Below are positions 47,331-59,683 of a stretch of 64,000 nt of DNA, piece after piece. The position numbers and the translations under genes are program-made. The first letter of the stretch is position 1, and each line of letters begins with the position of its first letter. This DNA is from Prosopocoilus inquinatus (Eukaryota; Arthropoda; Insecta; Coleoptera; Lucanidae): positions 38,285,001 to 38,349,000 of the forward strand of contig CM069876.1 in the NCBI GenBank assembly GCA_036172665.1, given 5' to 3'. The notes beneath the pieces are model-generated. The model saw only the letters and a program-made list of their open reading frames with translations, searched no databases and had not been told where the DNA came from.

Positions 47331-50300
47331 CACCGAAGTCCTTCGTCACGGTGTAAACCTTTGCTAAATACCCGCACAGGTAGGTATCAAACAGTAGATT
47401 ATTTTATGTATAGAATGCAAATAACCGTCCTGGAAGCCACTCATCACGTGATGCTTAGCCTTGGCCTTGTTTACTATTAAGAAAAGTAGAATACCTTGTA
47501 TAAACACAGGTGCGCTTCAAACACGCTAGTATAAATACTCTGATTATTATTTATTTCAATAAGCCTTTATTGTTTCGCGAAATATCAAGTAAATAGTTTT
47601 TGGTCGCGAAATATGTATAACATTCGCGATTCTTGTAATATTTTTAAAATAAATCATTTTATTAATTTATTCTCTGTATGCGATTTTTAATTAAATACCG
47701 ATAGAACAGAACCGTCTGATATAAAATTCAGCTTCACAGCGATGCAAAAACATTTTTTTTGAGGCGCGCGCGCGCCTCGCGTTTTGTAATTACAATTTCA
47801 TAGTTTTTTGCTCCATATTCATGGTTTAATTATACAGAGCGGCGCGTTTGCATATTCCTAGCCCGGAATTGCATCGCGGGATGCGTTTTACTAAAAAAAA
47901 ATATGTAATTTTAAATTCCGTTTTATTTGTGTTGCCCGGTAATTGGCTGGTTAACATTTATGTGCACTCCACGTCGAGAGTTATGCATAATACCTGTGCA
48001 CCATCAGCGTTTCCATTCCAACCTTAACTAGAGCGTGAATTATGTAATTGTATGTCGACGTCAATAAACAAACTTTCATTGTAAAGATTTCAAAAAAAAA
48101 ACTGCTCAAACACAACAATGGAATTTTTAGTTATTGCCTGATGTGATGATGATGATGAGTTCGGGGATTACGTTCGGCGGTTTCGTTCGGGACGAAGGAT
48201 TAAACTAGTCCTCGTGATGCATAGTTTCGTAAATTATCTGCATTACCAAAGCTTAACGTAATCTAGTGGGGAGCACTTAAATCTTCTGCTGGGGGAAACT
48301 CGGATACGTAATTATACAACAAATGATGGATGTTAACGTCGCGTAAGCTCGAACGCGATGCTCTAAGCTTCAAGTGTCTGCATGGTTTTCGTTTGGTACA
48401 CGTGGATAAATTATGCTTTCGAAGCTTAGAGCACAAAGTTCTGTGGAAAAAGAAGAAGAAGAAGAAGAAGGGACGACGACAGGTACTTAATCAAAAATAC
48501 ACTTGCTTAGAGATGAAGCTAGGGTGGAAGATATAATTTGAATGTAAGATAACTAACCACAAAAACGTTAGTGCTACACTTACTAGTGGAAGTATTCGAA
48601 TTTTTCAGTACGCAAAAATTAAATAATTTAGAAATTAAAATCCAATATGATGCAATGTTACGTTTTTTTGGTCCTGAAGGAGTGAGTTTACAATCTTCGA
48701 TGCCATTTCGCCCTTTTGCCGTGAGATTGCGTATGACGATCCGTTTTGAGGCAGGATTGCGACGCGCTAGTTGCGCACGGCGGACTCTTGCTTGGCATCA
48801 CTTGATTTATGCACGTCGACTTGAAGTGATTGGTAGATTTTGTTCGCTGTGATAGAAGCTTAAGTGAACCCCCGCTTTTTCGGGTTCTGTCACGTCAAGG
48901 GAGTTTTCCCCGTTTGCTTTTGGGGCCGCTGTCTGCGGATCTGTCGTCGTCATTGGATCTTCAATGAGCAACTTATATGGGACATACATGTTACCCCCCG
49001 ATTGTGAAAAAACCGATTGAAACACGCTGGTGATTTCGACGCCGCAGTTCAACTTCTTCTTTTCTTGCTCCTATGACGTCGATGTTCGAGAACAAGCAGC
49101 CAACGCCCGAGAGAGGAAGGCTCAGTTACGGCCGACCTGAGACCATTGGAATTTTCCCACTACGTAAGCTCTTTCCTATATTTTCTTTCATCTTACGCCC
49201 GGCTTCTTCGGCATTATGCGGAACGTTGCGTTGACACGAGCGGCGCGGCTTGTGAGTTTTCGGAATTTTTGCGGCGGCAACCTCACTTTGTTTTGGCCCT
49301 TACCGTTTCCCCCTTTTCTTGGGGTTTTCCACGTAAATTATTCTTTTTGAAGTCCTCTTTTACATTTGATTATTTATTTTGTCCTGTTATTCTTGTTTTA
49401 ATTCGAGGCTCCTACAGAGTAGAAGTTTATTTAGCCTTTCATTTTTTAATGTTTTTCGCGGTGTCGCGCTTCATGCGTCACGCAATAATTTTTTTTTTGT
49501 TTAGATTCCACTTTTTCAGACATTTTTCTTACCGTTCAATTTATATTACGCTATTGTGCGCCGATACTGGAGTACTCTCGCAAAAGCAAGGCCTGTCCTA
49601 TTTAGGGCGTTGTTCTTTTTTATTGCTTCTTGTCAAATAAGAAATCGGCCGAACACTCTTTCAAGGTGTCTGTTTGGGTTTGTAAATCGCTCGTGACGAT
49701 TGCTTTTTGGCCGTAACGAACTTTGTTCATTCTTTGGGCATCCTTTCAACAATTTTGGATTGGTCTACTCTTGGGGAGGGAGGTTCCTTTATCATCTATT
49801 GGAGTACACTGTTGACGAAGGGAGTCCAAGGAGGCTGCCCTTACGAGAACGTCTAAAAACACGCCTTCTCGGTCGTGTGTTTCTAACACCAGTGGGTTAC
49901 GTAACCACCGCTGGGCGGCGCCCTTTTCCGTAACATCTCCAGAGCTATCCCTTGCCGTCTCCACTGAGTGGGCAACTCCGATTTTCCATCTCGTTTTCGG
50001 AACGACGACCGACCTAACTTCTGGGCCGGGGTAAATTACCGACTGGCGCAGGCCCTCTCACTTCTCCAGAGCGGCTTAAACGCGCTGAACTCTCGTTTCA
50101 GGTTGACGAACGAGAGAGAGAGAGGTGACAGCAAAACAAAACACGTGCAAGGTCAGTCTTGTAGAATAGCATCTCGTGTTATTGTTTTCTAAAACCAGGC
50201 TGGTTGGGAATATTTCAAAAGACACACAATTAATCGAGAATTAGATTTCTCGATTATTCTAGCAGAAATCTCCGTTACATCAAATATCCCACATCTCCAT

Positions 50301-50969
50301 ATGAGATTTTTTAAATGTAACAAAGTGGCTAGTAAATTCGAGACGTTTACTGAAATGTGGTGGCAGCCGTTTCGTTCCCTTCTGTTTTACTGGTTGCCTA
50401 TACATCTGGATGTAATAATACGTTGTGTTCTGATTCGAAAAGTCAAACAAACGGCCATCATCTCAAGAACACAAATCATAAATTTAAATATCCGCCTTCA
50501 TCCAGCGTCGTCTAGTAATGTTTATTACCTCAATACCGTCGCTACAGAGACGCATAAAACGCCCATAGAGATCTCTGCCTGAAAATACTGTTGCAAAACG
50601 AGCCCCAATAAATTTCCGAAGTGTCTCCTCGTTCGGTCGATAGAAGTCAAATATCGTAAAACGCGAAACGTATGCAAAACCCCCCGCCTCGCACCCTCCC
50701 CCGCCTGATTCCGGACGGCGGAATATTCATCTTTCCTGTGCCAATTTCGTACCTGTGAATGATGTATGAACCACTTGTATGCTCGGGCTACTACTACGTC
50801 GTCGTGGCCTTCGCAAGTTCGTAAGCAAATAAATAAGGGTTAAAAACCGAAAATGGGCGATTCGGAAAAGTCTCGCAAAATTTTTATTTTCTTTCAATAT
50901 TAGACAATCTTGTGAATTCCTTTTTAGGGTTGCATAAAGAAAATTGGAATCGTGCATTCAAAATAAATG
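47331..50969. other. No gene recognised; partly TE-like composition
   Basis: 48690-50120 is near-balanced in composition. It carries open stretches on both strands (for example 49146-49640 on plus and 48807-49052 on minus) without recognised domains, plausibly decayed retroelement sequence. A (GAA)n run lies at 48450-48471. GTGCAAGGTCAG..GAATAGCATC near 50145 recurs near 27452. Confidence 0.35.
47761..47778. repeat. GC-only palindrome GAGGCGCGCGCGCGCCTC
   Basis: An 18 bp perfect palindrome with an alternating CG core, isolated in AT-rich sequence. Such alternation is prone to Z-DNA or cruciform formation. Confidence 0.7.
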
Positions 50970-51310
50970 TTATCAACAGAGAGAGGAATTTTTACGGGAC
51001 GCATAATCGGCCAACAGGCTCGACGATGCGCTGTGCTGAGGTTCTTTACGTACATAGTCCGCTGTGACGCATGCATTGAAGTGGATCCATCGGAGTTTAG
51101 GCTTACTAAAGTAAAGATGTCATTTTTAAGAATTAGTTATGAAATAATAAATTAAGAATCGGAATGCACTAATCGTTTTCGTAAGTATGAAATGAAATAT
51201 GAGCGTTTATATGACCTTATTAGGGATGTTGTCCGGCTTCTACCAGTGTGCGCCCGCGCTTTGAACATTCTCGCTGCAATCCCGTAAAAATTCCTCTCTC
51301 TGGTTATCAA
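50970..51310. repeat. Inverted repeat with ~30 bp arms
   Basis: TTATCAACAGAGAGAGGAAT then TTTTACGGGA (50970-50999) mirrors TCCCGTAAAAATTCCTCTCT then CTGGTTATCAA (51280-51310). The 280 bp interior is not obviously palindromic. Candidate MITE; the target duplication was not resolved. Confidence 0.6.
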
Positions 51311-51894
51311 GCGTTACGCGACCGCGAAGACAAAATATTCGCTGATAACTTCTTTTTTGCTGATTACCTGGTTCGTGAATCAAAATGCACTGCACGATCA
51401 CTGAGGCGCAGTGTTGCCAACCAACTCGATCAAAAATTCCTTTTTCCGCATGTAGTATTTCCCTAGAATTCCCTAAATTAAACTGGCAAATTTAGAAAGG
51501 AGGTTAAAGTTAAAAACACGATTATAAAAAAAAAATAATAAGTAAATTTTGTAAATTTTTTCTGCAATTAACCGTTAAAGCAAACGAAACTAAAATATGA
51601 AAACAACCTAACCATGGACTTTGCAGCAATCAGAAGCAGTAATGCCAACTCATCAAATTTCGAAGTTCGCACCTTTTTTTTCAAGAAAAAATCGTTATTA
51701 ACGTATAAAATCGTATTATCCCAAGATGGCGCTTAATAATAAGGAAATTTTGAAAATTTCTTCGCATTTTTGTTTTTCTAAAGTAAGGCCAATCGTCACT
51801 TGTTTAAGAATTGATGTTATTTGTTTCAATATTCAATTATTTCTTGTTACTTTCTGAATTTTTTTTGTTGCAAATCGTTTTTGTTTCTAGTGAA

Positions 51895-51965
51895 TCCCTC
51901 GAGCAGCCTCTGTATATAGCTGTTTCAGCCCTATTTGGGGCTTCATCAGCAGAAGCGTAGCTCGA
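51895..51965 (-). ncRNA. Hammerhead-ribozyme-like motif 2
   Basis: On the minus strand CTGATGA (51949-51943) is followed by stem II AGCCC / GGGCT with a CAAATA loop and then GAAA. CTTCTG just before the core can pair with CAGAGG downstream (helix I), and CTCGAGC further out with GCTCGAG. The region that should form helix III (CAGCTATATA) pairs poorly. The core and stem II are perfect, so this may be a decayed ribozyme. Confidence 0.45.
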
Positions 51966-52039
51966 GATTTCCACTGCAAACCAAATCGATTCGTAGGATG
52001 TCGCTGTTTAAACTATTCGTTGCCGTCATTGTTTAAAAG

Positions 52040-52880
52040 ACGACGTCGGCGTCGTTTTGAATTAATAATTTTTTTAACTTTCCTTTTTTTTTGTTGTGAA
52101 ATTCTGAAATTTACGATCGTCATTTGCTTTTTCGTTTTTCGTCCTGAAATTAATTAAACAAAAAATTTTTGCACTTTTGTTTCCTCCGCGAATAATTAGC
52201 CGCCATTTGATTTTTCCTGCTTTCTTCAGAAATTTTTATTTTTTAAATATGTATTATGACAGAAATTTTTTTTGTTTGTTGATTATTGTGAAGTTCGAAA
52301 TATTATTAGTCTTAAATATTCGTTATTATTTTTTCTCAATTTCAAATCTACAATTCGTTCTCTTCTTCTATATGTATGACCGTCATTTGTTTTTCTTCCT
52401 TTAGTCAGATTTTTTTTCGTTTGTAGTGGGGGGTTTCTCGATTGTCAAAAACGTTTTTCATTTTTTTTTTAAAGCTAATTGCTTACAATTTTTCAGAAAT
52501 CAGATAATTACCTACTCCTATTTTAATTTCTTTGGAAATTTTAATTTTTCCACTTTAATCGTGTTTCTGGTTTCTAGTTCTTTTTTTCCCTTGATTGTTT
52601 AGTGTTTATTTTCCCAAATTGGAGCGATTATCTTTTGTTCCCCAAGAAGTTGAAAAATTCCCCTAGATTTTTAATGAGTTTCTGCAATTTTTCCTTTTGT
52701 TTGAAATTATCCCCAGATTTTTTCCTTAATTTGGCAACATTGCTGAGGCGTAGGTTATTTCAGTTACACCCGTGTTTAATTCAGAAGTTAAAAAGGGACA
52801 GCGCCAGTTCCCGGATTAAGTTTTCACGTGACTTTAAAGCAGAATTGTACCGCCACGAAACCAAGAGGATGAAAATGAAA
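52040..52880 (+). repeat. Pyrimidine-rich tract, family copy
   Basis: T-rich plus strand with TTTTTCGTTTTTCGTCC-like phrases, followed at 52910-53165 by dispersed repeat 3, as also at 35.2-36.0 kb. Confidence 0.5.
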
Positions 52881-52909
52881 TAAATGTTCGTCTGGAGCTC
52901 TTCAAGTTT

Positions 52910-53165
52910 TAGACGTGTAAAGGATCGAACATTCACTTCGTAGAGATGGAAGGTTTTTATAAAAATGTTTACGATTAAATAATAAGAGTATTATATTAAC
53001 GAATCGTAACGTGTACAAGGTCAGAGCCCGAAGCAGAAGCATCATTTCTTCGCTTTTTTTCACACTACACGATTCCTTACAGGAAACAATGAGATCGAGC
53101 GGGCGGAAGCCGCAATATTACCTGTAATTTATGCACTCAATTAAGGATATTTTTGCATAGCAAAT
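52910..53165 (+). repeat. Dispersed repeat 3, copy b
   Basis: See 35760-36015. Here the final GGATATTTTTGCATAGCAAA is itself duplicated at 53146-53165 and 53196-53217. Confidence 0.65.
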
Positions 53166-53490
53166 GTATGATCCAATATTCCCAACTGGCGGATAAGGAT
53201 ATTTTTGCATAGCAAATATATCATCTAATATTCCCAACTTGTGCAGCAATCGGGAAGGGAAAAGTGCTTAAGTAGAGCGGGATCAAACAAGAAATGGAGC
53301 TACCTAGTTCTTCAAGTAAAGCCTCTTGAGATAATGACGCGTCGCGTCATGTCCCTCGTTGAAAGAAAAATATTTTTTTTTAATAATTAATCAGTCACTT
53401 TCCTCAGTTTGAAATTAATAATTGTGCATTCGGTTTCCTGGTCGGTTGCGTCATTATTGTTCATCTCCTAGTGCCGACACCTTACACTTG

Positions 53491-53543
53491 GTTGTATGTC
53501 CTGATGAGTTCTAATAAGATCGAAACGTACGTAGGCAGTTACT
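53491..53543 (+). ncRNA. Hammerhead-ribozyme-like motif 3 (best formed)
   Basis: The core CTGATGA (53501-53507) is followed by stem II GTTCT / AGATC with an AATA loop and one U-U mismatch, then GAAA (53522-53525). Helix III is ACG / CGT with a TA loop (53525-53532). The triplet GTA ends at 53533, the predicted cleavage site. Helix I is TGTC (53497-53500) with GGCA (53534-53537), extended by GTA/TAC across a small internal loop. All conserved core positions and the NUH rule are met. The short helix III matches retroelement-associated type I hammerheads. A T-run begins about 25 bp downstream (53550). Confidence 0.6.
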
Positions 53544-55074
53544 TTGCAGTGTTTTCTTTTTTTTTAAAACCAATTTAATCGTAACCGATTTGTTTTTTAA
53601 TTTAATTAATTTAAGTTCTATGTTTCAAGACGTGACTTTCTCTTTTCCTAATTTCCAAATTGATTCTTTTCCTTTTCCTGTCGCTCTGACTTAATTCTAA
53701 ATAATTAAAATTGTTTTCCCTGCAGCCCCAAACTGAAACCAATTTTATCAGATGCTGTTTTGGGGCGGCGAGGTGGGTGGATATGGATGCACTTTTTTTG
53801 CTTTTCAACGCAGAAAATTGTGTTATACCGTAATCGCTGTCGTTAAGTTCTACGAGGATTGCCATTGTTGGATATCAAGGGGATGAATGGAGAGTGGTCA
53901 ACTAAGATGAGCAGGGAACGCCAAGACTTTACGAGGGGGAAGGATGAGCGGGTAATTTACTGAGTGATAAGCCTCGAAATGCCCGGAAAATTCCGGAAAC
54001 TTATCGGACCTTGCAGGGCTATCTCAATTATACGCTCGAGGCAATTACCAGAAGGGCAAAATTGCACGAAGCGAAGTCTTAATGGAACGGCAACAGTTAC
54101 AGTCAGAGACAAAGTAAATATTTGTGTGGCCTTTCTGTTTATTTTTTCAGGTCGTAATGATTTTGAGATTTGCAGATGCAACTAAAGAAAAATGGGGGAT
54201 TGTCGTTCCATCACATCTAGGTCTTTTGTGTTTAGAGCATTAAAGTGTAGCGCGAAATTCTGACAATACCCTCACCCATAAATCTTCTTTATGAAGCCCC
54301 GCAGCATCCAAATTAATCCTTGGCGTGAACTAGTTATATTAACGTAATCAAAAAGCAGCTTGTCGGATGGTGTATAATAATTAACGTCCCTACATACTTC
54401 GGCCCGTACGTAAACTTTATGCAAAGTTGGAATAATTGTAAGACGGTGGTACGCTTCAGCCCCCGAAGGACCGCTCCTGAATAATCCTGCAACGACCGTT
54501 CTGAAATACGAGCTCGCGCACACTCGAAGCTGTTCGAAAACAAACCCGGGGAATTTCATGCCGATAACGCAGAGCTCTAATTAAAACGAGCAGTTTCGTT
54601 GTATGTCGCGCGATAAGGGCCCAGGTATAACTTTATATATGTAGTTCATAAAATGCTTATCTGTGAATTCGGTGTAAAACCGACGCGGCGGAATTTTGTA
54701 GCGTATGTTAATAATGCCGTAGTTTCGTCTAAATTCAAGGGGGGCTTTCAGCTGGAAGAAATACTGGCCCTTGTTTTTCTTGTGATCGACTCTCCGAGCT
54801 TTGTCTGAAACTTTCTTTTTATTGTCCCAGGAGTTCGCAATTCTTTCTTTGAGGATCCCCGGCCTCGCTCTTAAATTTTAAATTATGCCTTTTCTTCCAG
54901 CAGATAAAGACGGACTTCCATTTTGTAATTGCTGAAAGGAACTGTGCATTCTTGTAGTGGTCGACAATAATTCAAAATGTGATTATTTTACGTCAAGTTT
55001 GAATTAAGTCTGAAATTAAAATAAAAAAAATGATTCACTTGATTGAGATATTAAAACTTCGAAGTGTATCTATA
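53544..55074. other. No gene recognised
   Basis: 53940-54580 is GC-richer with open stretches on both strands but no recognised domain; 54600-54780 is similar. Possible conserved non-coding or decayed repeat DNA. Confidence 0.35.
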
Positions 55075-55291
55075 GAGGGTGATTCAGAATAAGTATCCGA
55101 CCCGTTAGGAGAGGCTTCACTAAGGTCATGCAAGTGCGAAATTGCAAGAAATAAATCTATCAGAGGCATTTCAAAAATCAACCTCCTTTGAATCCAAAAA
55201 TGGAAATCATAATTCATTTCTTACGTATGCATACACATTTCCGAAATTAGAATGAATGAATTGCGAATTATATCGCTCTACATACTTTATA

Positions 55292-56223
55292 CAGGGTGTT
55301 CTTTTACCGTGTGCAAATTTTGAAACCTGCAATATATCACTATGAATGGCAACGATTGAACTCATTTGTTCTTAACATAAACGTAATAGTTTTCGAGAAA
55401 AATGCAGTGGCAGATTTTTACTAAACCGTTTGAGGACTGCTGGCATAGCTAAGTGGAACGTGGGCGCCGATTCAATTACGACCCGCAGCCGAAGTAGGCT
55501 ACGGTAAGTGCCTTCCTGGACCTCAAGGAGGAACGACGTAACCCAGTGCCGCTCCGATCAGCTGGTCCGTCGAACCGTTTACAATTTAAATTAACTTCAC
55601 TGCAAGTAATTACAAGTTTAAGTATTTTTAATTAAAATCTAGCGCAATTCAAGAAGCTGCGATTAGTAATTGCCGAACAAATTAAAAGCGAGGTACAAAC
55701 AAATTGTAATTTCTCATTCCACATTATTTTCAAAAGACTTATAAAAATTTTACATTTACTTTGTTTCCAAGGACCGTAAGTAGTAATATTTTCATTGTTA
55801 GCAGCGAGATTGCAGCAAAAGTTTATTTACGTAAAAGGGCGAAGGAAGAACATTTTTAACGCGCTTGCCTAATTGTTGCATAAATTTTCGGATTTATTCG
55901 TCGATAGTTGATATCGTAAAACGTATTAATTCGTTCAGTGAATTAAAATTTTAAATAAAATTATTAATAAACGATATCAGTGATTATTATTACGAAACTC
56001 TGCGTTGAACGTCGATTGCGGTGTCGGTGGGCGTGTTAATACAGAGAGGAAGGCGAAGTTGATCTTCCTATCTTTCTCACACATTTCAACAGTTCCAAAC
56101 AAGTGGTCAATCCGAATTTTTTTGGCTATGATACGGTAGCCACCAAAAAGTACTCGCAGAAGGTAGCATTTCGCGTACTTATACTGAGGTTTTTTTATTT
56201 ACACACAGTAAAAGAACACCCTG
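55292..56223. mobile_element. Nested TA-flanked MITE
   Basis: CAGGGTGTTCTTTTACCGTG at 55292 mirrors CACAGTAAAAGAACACCCTG ending at 56223. TA lies at 55290-55291 and 56224-56225. The interior at 55430-55560 is GC-richer and contains no recognised frame. The insertion is younger than the outer element it interrupts. Confidence 0.8.
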
Positions 56224-56299
56224 TATATAATATCTTATGTTACCTATATTCATTCTCATAGAGAAAAATTCCAATGATCAGATAAGAAAATTCTAGCTT

Positions 56300-56680
56300 A
56301 CAACCTACGTTAGATTATCTATGTCGGCCAAAGGTGCTTATGTTATGCCTATAAAACTTTTTAACATTTTACCTAAAGACATTAGTAATATCGACTCCGG
56401 TTCTGTTTTTCGTATCAAAGTTAAAAACTTTCTTTTCCAAAAAAGTATCTACTTGACTAGTGAATTCATCCATTTTTTGCTTTTTGGCTCCTTTTGGTTT
56501 GTCTCAATGGATTTTTGACACTAACCAAACAATTTTTTTTGTGATTTAATTCATAAATCATTCATACATGATTTTTTAAATGTGTTTTAGATTAGTTCTA
56601 TGATTAATATGACTATTTCCATATTACACATTTGTAGTCTGAGGAAATAAATTGATTGACTGATTGATTGATATACATTT
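56300..56680 (+). pseudogene. LINE ORF2 C-terminal fragment with TTGA-repeat tail
   Basis: An open stretch through RLSMSAKGAYVMPIKLFNIL to a TGA at 56516-56518 contains GAYVMPIKLFNILPKDI and FRIKVKNFLFQKSIY. It fits the conserved C-terminus of non-LTR reverse transcriptase proteins (K-L-F-N-x-L-P, then F-K-x-x-L-x-x-x-L). A stop in frame just upstream shows decay. The tail has AATAAA at 56646 and a run of TTGATTGA repeats to about 56672, typical of LINE 3' ends. It lies within the outer TA-flanked element. Confidence 0.7.
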
Positions 56681-56931
56681 TTTCCGCAGAAATGAAAACG
56701 TTTTACAGTTTCATTTCAAGGTAAACGCTAATGTTTCGTTCCATTCCACGCGAGTTCATTGTTCTTGTGACGCTATACAGCTGTACTAGAACCCATAAAC
56801 CAATTTATATCTATCATTTTATCTCAAAAACCATGGATATTGGACCCCCTATGCATACAGACTTTTTGTTTTCTTTTTTTGCGTATTGCCTGTGGTTGAT
56901 GGGTCGGATACTTATTTTGAATCACCCAGTA

Positions 56932-58547
56932 TTTTATATAGCATGTATCTCAACCGAATTGAGAAAGTCATGGAAAGCTAATACGGGATTCCACATTTCC
57001 ATGACAAATTAAGACAAAAATTAATACCGTTTCTGTTAGTTTTCGAAAACTTACAACTTAAAGATTGATAGAATATGAAACAAATAAAAAAAAGGAAGTC
57101 AATAAATTACTCTTTTACCTCGTCTTAAAAAGTTTTTTTTTTAATTTGTTTCATATTTTCTGCAATTCTCACGAGCAAGAACTACCCAAAAATTAATTAA
57201 AGATTGATATTAAGAAAAATTATGTCAAAGTTATTTTAAATAATTAAACAAAATGCTTGGCTTAGTTTTAATGTCCTAATTTGAACGTTTGATTAGGGTG
57301 AGCAAGTTGGCCAAGTTTCTCGGCCTCTACTCGGTTATCTCAGTTTCGAATCTAATCCTGCTATGCCTTTTTTTCTTAATACAATAACAAAGCAAACAAA
57401 ATACATAAGACAAGTGTTAATTAGAAAACATCGAATATGTTAAAAGTTATTTTATGAAACGTAACCAAATATAAGTATAGCACCATTCACAAAAACAAAC
57501 TTTAAATTATAAATTAATTATATTTTTGTTAATTTAAGAACTGTCAGATTCAGTGACCTTGAGAACATACATTTTAACATGATGATTTCCGATAGCTCAG
57601 ATATTTCGAGGTATTGTATCTGAACAGTTTTTTCGTAAGAAGCAAAGTATTTATTAAAAAAAATAATCCAAAATGTTTAGTTGTTTTACAAAACGTCGTT
57701 ACGCATATAGAAACAAGAAATGAAACAATTAAAAAATAAAAAGTAAAATACCTAAAAATATAAAAACCTAAGATGGCATAAATGTCCATGGCGTCAAGAG
57801 ATGTGCTGATAGTCAATCATAATTTGTGTAAAGCAATAACAAGAGTATAAGTGACCAAAATTTATAATAAAAAAGAAAGAAAACGCATTGGATTCGAATC
57901 CGAGGCATTCCGGCGGAAGTAGGGGGACTAAAAATTGAGTATTAAATTAAAACTATATTTTCGAAAAAATCTTTTTTTTGTTTGTTTAAGTAATTGTGGA
58001 ATAATTCTTCGTACTGTTAAACCTGAAGTTGTATTTATGTATTTGTTCGAGATTTAGTAGCAATATTTGAAATTCCATGTTAATCCCCTGCGGATTAGAT
58101 CGACTGGAATAACCGTTATATCGAAATATGAAGAACAGGATCAACGAAGATCAATTATTTTCTGTAAAAATATTAAAAAAACACGTTTTTTTCAGCAGAC
58201 TCTTTGAAAATTTAGAAACTCAAAGAACGAAACAAAAAAGAACAAACCACAAGGAGCGAAAAAAATTTCTGACAAAAACAAATTCAAGACATCAGACGAC
58301 GTAAAAATACCAAAAACAGGGCGAGTGAAAAATATAAAAGAGAAAAATTAAGACTGATAGCAAACAAGGAAAAGGAAAAGGTCACGAAGTGCCAAGTTAT
58401 TGATACCAAAACTTAATTCGACGAATAAAAATGTAAGTAAGAAACCATCAACTGAAATGAAATAAAGAAAAAACAAAATAAAAATAAAACAAAAAACAAA
58501 GATCTAGCGGACTGTTTGAAAATTAATAAAAGAGTGATAGTGAAGAT
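56932..58547. other. No gene recognised
   Basis: AT-rich; A-rich from about 58150. A B-box-like GGATTCGAATCC at 57891-57902 has no A box and is not called as a tRNA. Confidence 0.4.
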
Positions 58548-59683
58548 TAGTGATGCGACGAGTCGGTGTTTTTAAGAATCGAGTCGATTCGAATACTTTT
58601 ACAAAATAATCGAGTTTTGACTCGAGTCGAAAGACTCGCATCCGGATCCAAATACTCGAGTACTCAAGTCTACTCGAGTCAAAAGTCCAAGTCAGAAGTA
58701 CTCGAGTACCTGAATAAACTCGAATTGTTTTAAAGAATATAATAAATTTGCGTATTTTTATAACAGGAGCGAGTTTTGACTCTAATCTAAATCAAAAGAT
58801 TCGAACATTTAACTAAACCCGAAAGTATGAGTAGTCACGACTCAATTTGTTTTACTCATGGTAAAGTCTACAGTTAAAAATTTGAAGGTGCAGTGTTTTT
58901 GTTTATATTTTTTACGGTATCTACACACTTTATTATTAGAGATTTATATCAAAATATGTAAAATATAAATTTTAGAGATTTATATTATTTATTGAAACTA
59001 GAATTTATTAAAAAAAAATAGAACAAATAACGATGGGAAACCCAAAGGAGTTATTGAATCGGCTTCCGTTTGGAACCGTATCACGATATCTTCCTGTGCC
59101 GAGGTTTCGCTCTTCATTGCAAAATAACTTCTTCAGAACTACTGATAGGCGTTCTGCTTCCTGTCGGTTTCAACGGCTAATAAAATACAGCAATTCTGAG
59201 AAAGTTCTTCAGCAATTCAGAACGAAAACACATTTATTTGTGCCTTTACTTCACGTTATACAAGAATAAAACAATACTGAGGAATGTTTTCCCTGACGCA
59301 TCGACTGTCGACAGACTTGTCGTTTGCTTCGACACTTCTGAATGTACACGAATCCGTTGACCGCCGCCAAGTTGCCGCCGCCGCCGCCGATATCAAGGAA
59401 ACGAAACGAAACTCGGTATTCATTCAATTGTTAACCATTGACAAGGAAGCACTGTGAAGTGAATCGAGTAGAGCGAGTACCTTTGAAAATCCAGTCTGAC
59501 AACGAGTCTACTCGCCTCGTTGCAGCGCTGTTTAATTTTAAAGTCGGTACTCGAGTACTTGAATCGTACTCGAGTTGACTCGAGTACTGCTGACTCGGGT
59601 TCACAGAATTGGTTACTCGAGTACAATGAGTACTTTTGAGAATCGAGTCTGATAGCGAGTCTACTCGACTCGTCGCATCACTA
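58548..59683. mobile_element. hAT-type non-autonomous element, perfect TIR and 8 bp target duplication
   Basis: The terminal inverted repeat TAGTGATGCGACGAGTCG at 58548 mirrors CGACTCGTCGCATCACTA ending at 59683, flanked by GTGAAGAT at 58540-58547 and 59684-59691. Subterminal regions are dense with ACTCGAGTACTCGAGT-type repeats on both sides. The interior carries a (GCC)n run near 59370-59390. Short open frames inside have no transposase motifs. 1136 bp. Confidence 0.93.

Larger units (their letters stand above)
55075..56929. mobile_element. TA-flanked element containing a nested element and a LINE fragment
   Basis: GAGGGTGATTCAGAATAAGT then ATCCGACCC at the left mirrors GGGTCGGATACTTATTTTGA then ATCACCCAG at the right. 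TA lies at 55073-55074 and 56930-56931. Total length is 1855 bp, of which 932 bp is the nested element at 55292-56223. No transposase frame. Confidence 0.75.

Noticed and set aside
48807..49052. 81 residue minus-strand frame with mixed composition
   Set aside because: Protein-like composition, but no recognised domain, and the neighbouring sequence looks like decayed repeat.
49146..49640. 164 residue plus-strand open frame
   Set aside because: Phe/Leu/Ser-rich from T-rich composition. It has no domain and no supporting splice or start context.
57885..57910. tRNA-like GGATTCGAATCC
   Set aside because: A B box alone; no A box, acceptor pairing or cloverleaf nearby.
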